Shown here: positions 14,024-14,603 of the stretch, in pieces
Numbering within the stretch: position 1 is the first letter of the stretch
How the letters are laid out: every line of letters starts with the position of its first letter
Assembly (NCBI GenBank): GCA_947177515.1
Contig: CAMWUU010000039.1
Coordinates: forward strand, 1-14,603
Length of the DNA stretch: 14,603 nucleotides
Source of the DNA: an uncultured Lachnospiraceae bacterium
GTDB taxonomy: Bacteria; Bacillota; Clostridia; Lachnospirales; Lachnospiraceae
Reading direction: 5' to 3'
The notes under the pieces: model-generated
The model's input: only the letters and a program-made list of their open reading frames with translations
What the model was told of the DNA's origin: nothing
Database searches by the model: none
Position numbers and translations under genes: made by a program

Positions 14024-14603
14024 CAGTACAATCCTCCCCAATAATCCGTCAGTTTTTCCTGTACCGCGGTTCGCAAACGTCTGCTAACTGCAAGCCTTTC
14101 TCCATTTTCCAATGTAATCACACATTTTTCAAACTGGGTAACATACTTTAAATTCAGGATGGTTCCTTTATCAATCAATATAAACCTATCTTTTGGCAAA
14201 CGCCCTAAGATAGTTCGTAGTGTTCCCCTTTCTCTATGCAACACTCCATCTTTACAATAAAAAATAGTATATTGTTTTTCCTTCACCAAATACAAAATAT
14301 CATTCACATAAAACTTACATTCTTTATTGTCTGAAGAAATAATATAGTACTCCTCTTGATTTTCTCTGTCCTCTTTCCATACTCTTTCCAACATCAAAAA
14401 AAGTTCTTCCTGATAAGAGTCTTTCAACAGGTAATCATAAGCTTTTACTTTATAACCATGACGGGCGTAATTTTCATGCGCAGTAAGAAAAACGATCCTT
14501 GCATGATTGTCTAAGCTTCTTATTTTTTCTGCCAACGTAAGCCCATTGACTTCTGGCATTTCTACATCCAATAGATAAAGATCATAACAATTTTGCTTTT
14601 GCA
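14023..14603 (-). CDS. LytTR-family response regulator (AgrA-like), 5' end beyond the window
   Basis: The visible part begins within the receiver domain at YDLYLLDVEMPEVNG, whose Asp (LLD) is the phosphorylation site, continues through FLTAHENY and KAYDYLLKD (conserved Thr/Ser and Lys switch positions), and ends with a LytTR DNA-binding domain (KDRFILIDKGTILNLKYV, then RLAVSRRLRTAV). The frame stays open to the right edge, and the TTG at 14571 is an internal Leu codon, so it must not be used as a start. The N-terminal 50 or so residues are outside. It overlaps the kinase by one base. LytTR proteins bind paired direct repeats about two helical turns apart, as seen at 9305-9339 and 12640-12674. 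Confidence 0.92.
   Translation of the reverse strand, partial: QKQNCYDLYLLDVEMPEVNGLTLAEKIRSLDNHARIVFLTAHENYARHGYKVKAYDYLLKDSYQEELFLMLERVWKEDRENQEEYYIISSDNKECKFYVNDILYLVKEKQYTIFYCKDGVLHRERGTLRTILGRLPKDRFILIDKGTILNLKYVTQFEKCVITLENGERLAVSRRLRTAVQEKLTDYWGGLY

Overview
The window looks like accessory DNA from a low-GC Gram-positive bacterium, most likely an anaerobic gut clostridium of the Lachnospiraceae type. The signs are strong AGGAGG ribosome sites, frequent TTG/GTG starts, a LytTR/AgrC-type two-component pair, a class II lanthipeptide synthetase, and several genes of the kind carried by clostridial integrative conjugative elements (ICEs). No rRNA, tRNA, CRISPR array, intact transposase or integrase was seen, and the genus cannot be named from this sequence alone.

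Left part, 1-5.7 kb, ICE-like cargo. A leftward XPD/DinG-type iron-sulphur helicase (78-2372) is followed at the window edge by the start of another gene. A degenerate leftward fragment lies at 2841-3035. A rightward block then starts from a consensus promoter with repeated operator-like motifs. It holds a small ribbon-helix-helix-like protein, a possible 36-aa peptide behind a potential RNA switch, a 75-aa hypothetical protein, and a DUF4373-type replication protein whose linker is encoded by seven in-phase 21-bp repeats. Facing it is a leftward sigma-70-like ICE regulator whose last codons are lost to a one-base homopolymer deletion.

Middle part, 5.7-9.3 kb, all leftward. It holds a lipoprotein, a secreted Ig-like plus NlpC/P60-like protein, and about 0.7 kb of decayed coding sequence. 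A long RNA hairpin lies between the two exported-protein genes.

Right part, 9.3-14.6 kb, all leftward: a lanthipeptide locus. The order of transcription is a LytTR response regulator (cut by the window edge), an AgrC-like histidine kinase overlapping it by one base, a 56-aa precursor peptide, an intergenic terminator/attenuator, and a LanM synthetase split into dehydratase and cyclase reading frames by an apparent one-base loss in a G run.

The main discovery is a pair of matching control regions. The precursor promoter and a second promoter just downstream of lanM each carry two 14-bp direct repeats with a 21-bp period, ending exactly 6 bp upstream of the -35 hexamer. This is the geometry of LytTR-regulator sites, and it implies that one response regulator drives both the precursor/LanM operon and a second leftward unit that may reach the secreted NlpC-like protein. 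The proposed circuit is that the kinase senses a peptide (perhaps the modified product), the regulator fires both promoters, LanM installs thioether rings, and an unidentified exporter or protease matures the product. No transporter/protease gene is visible here.
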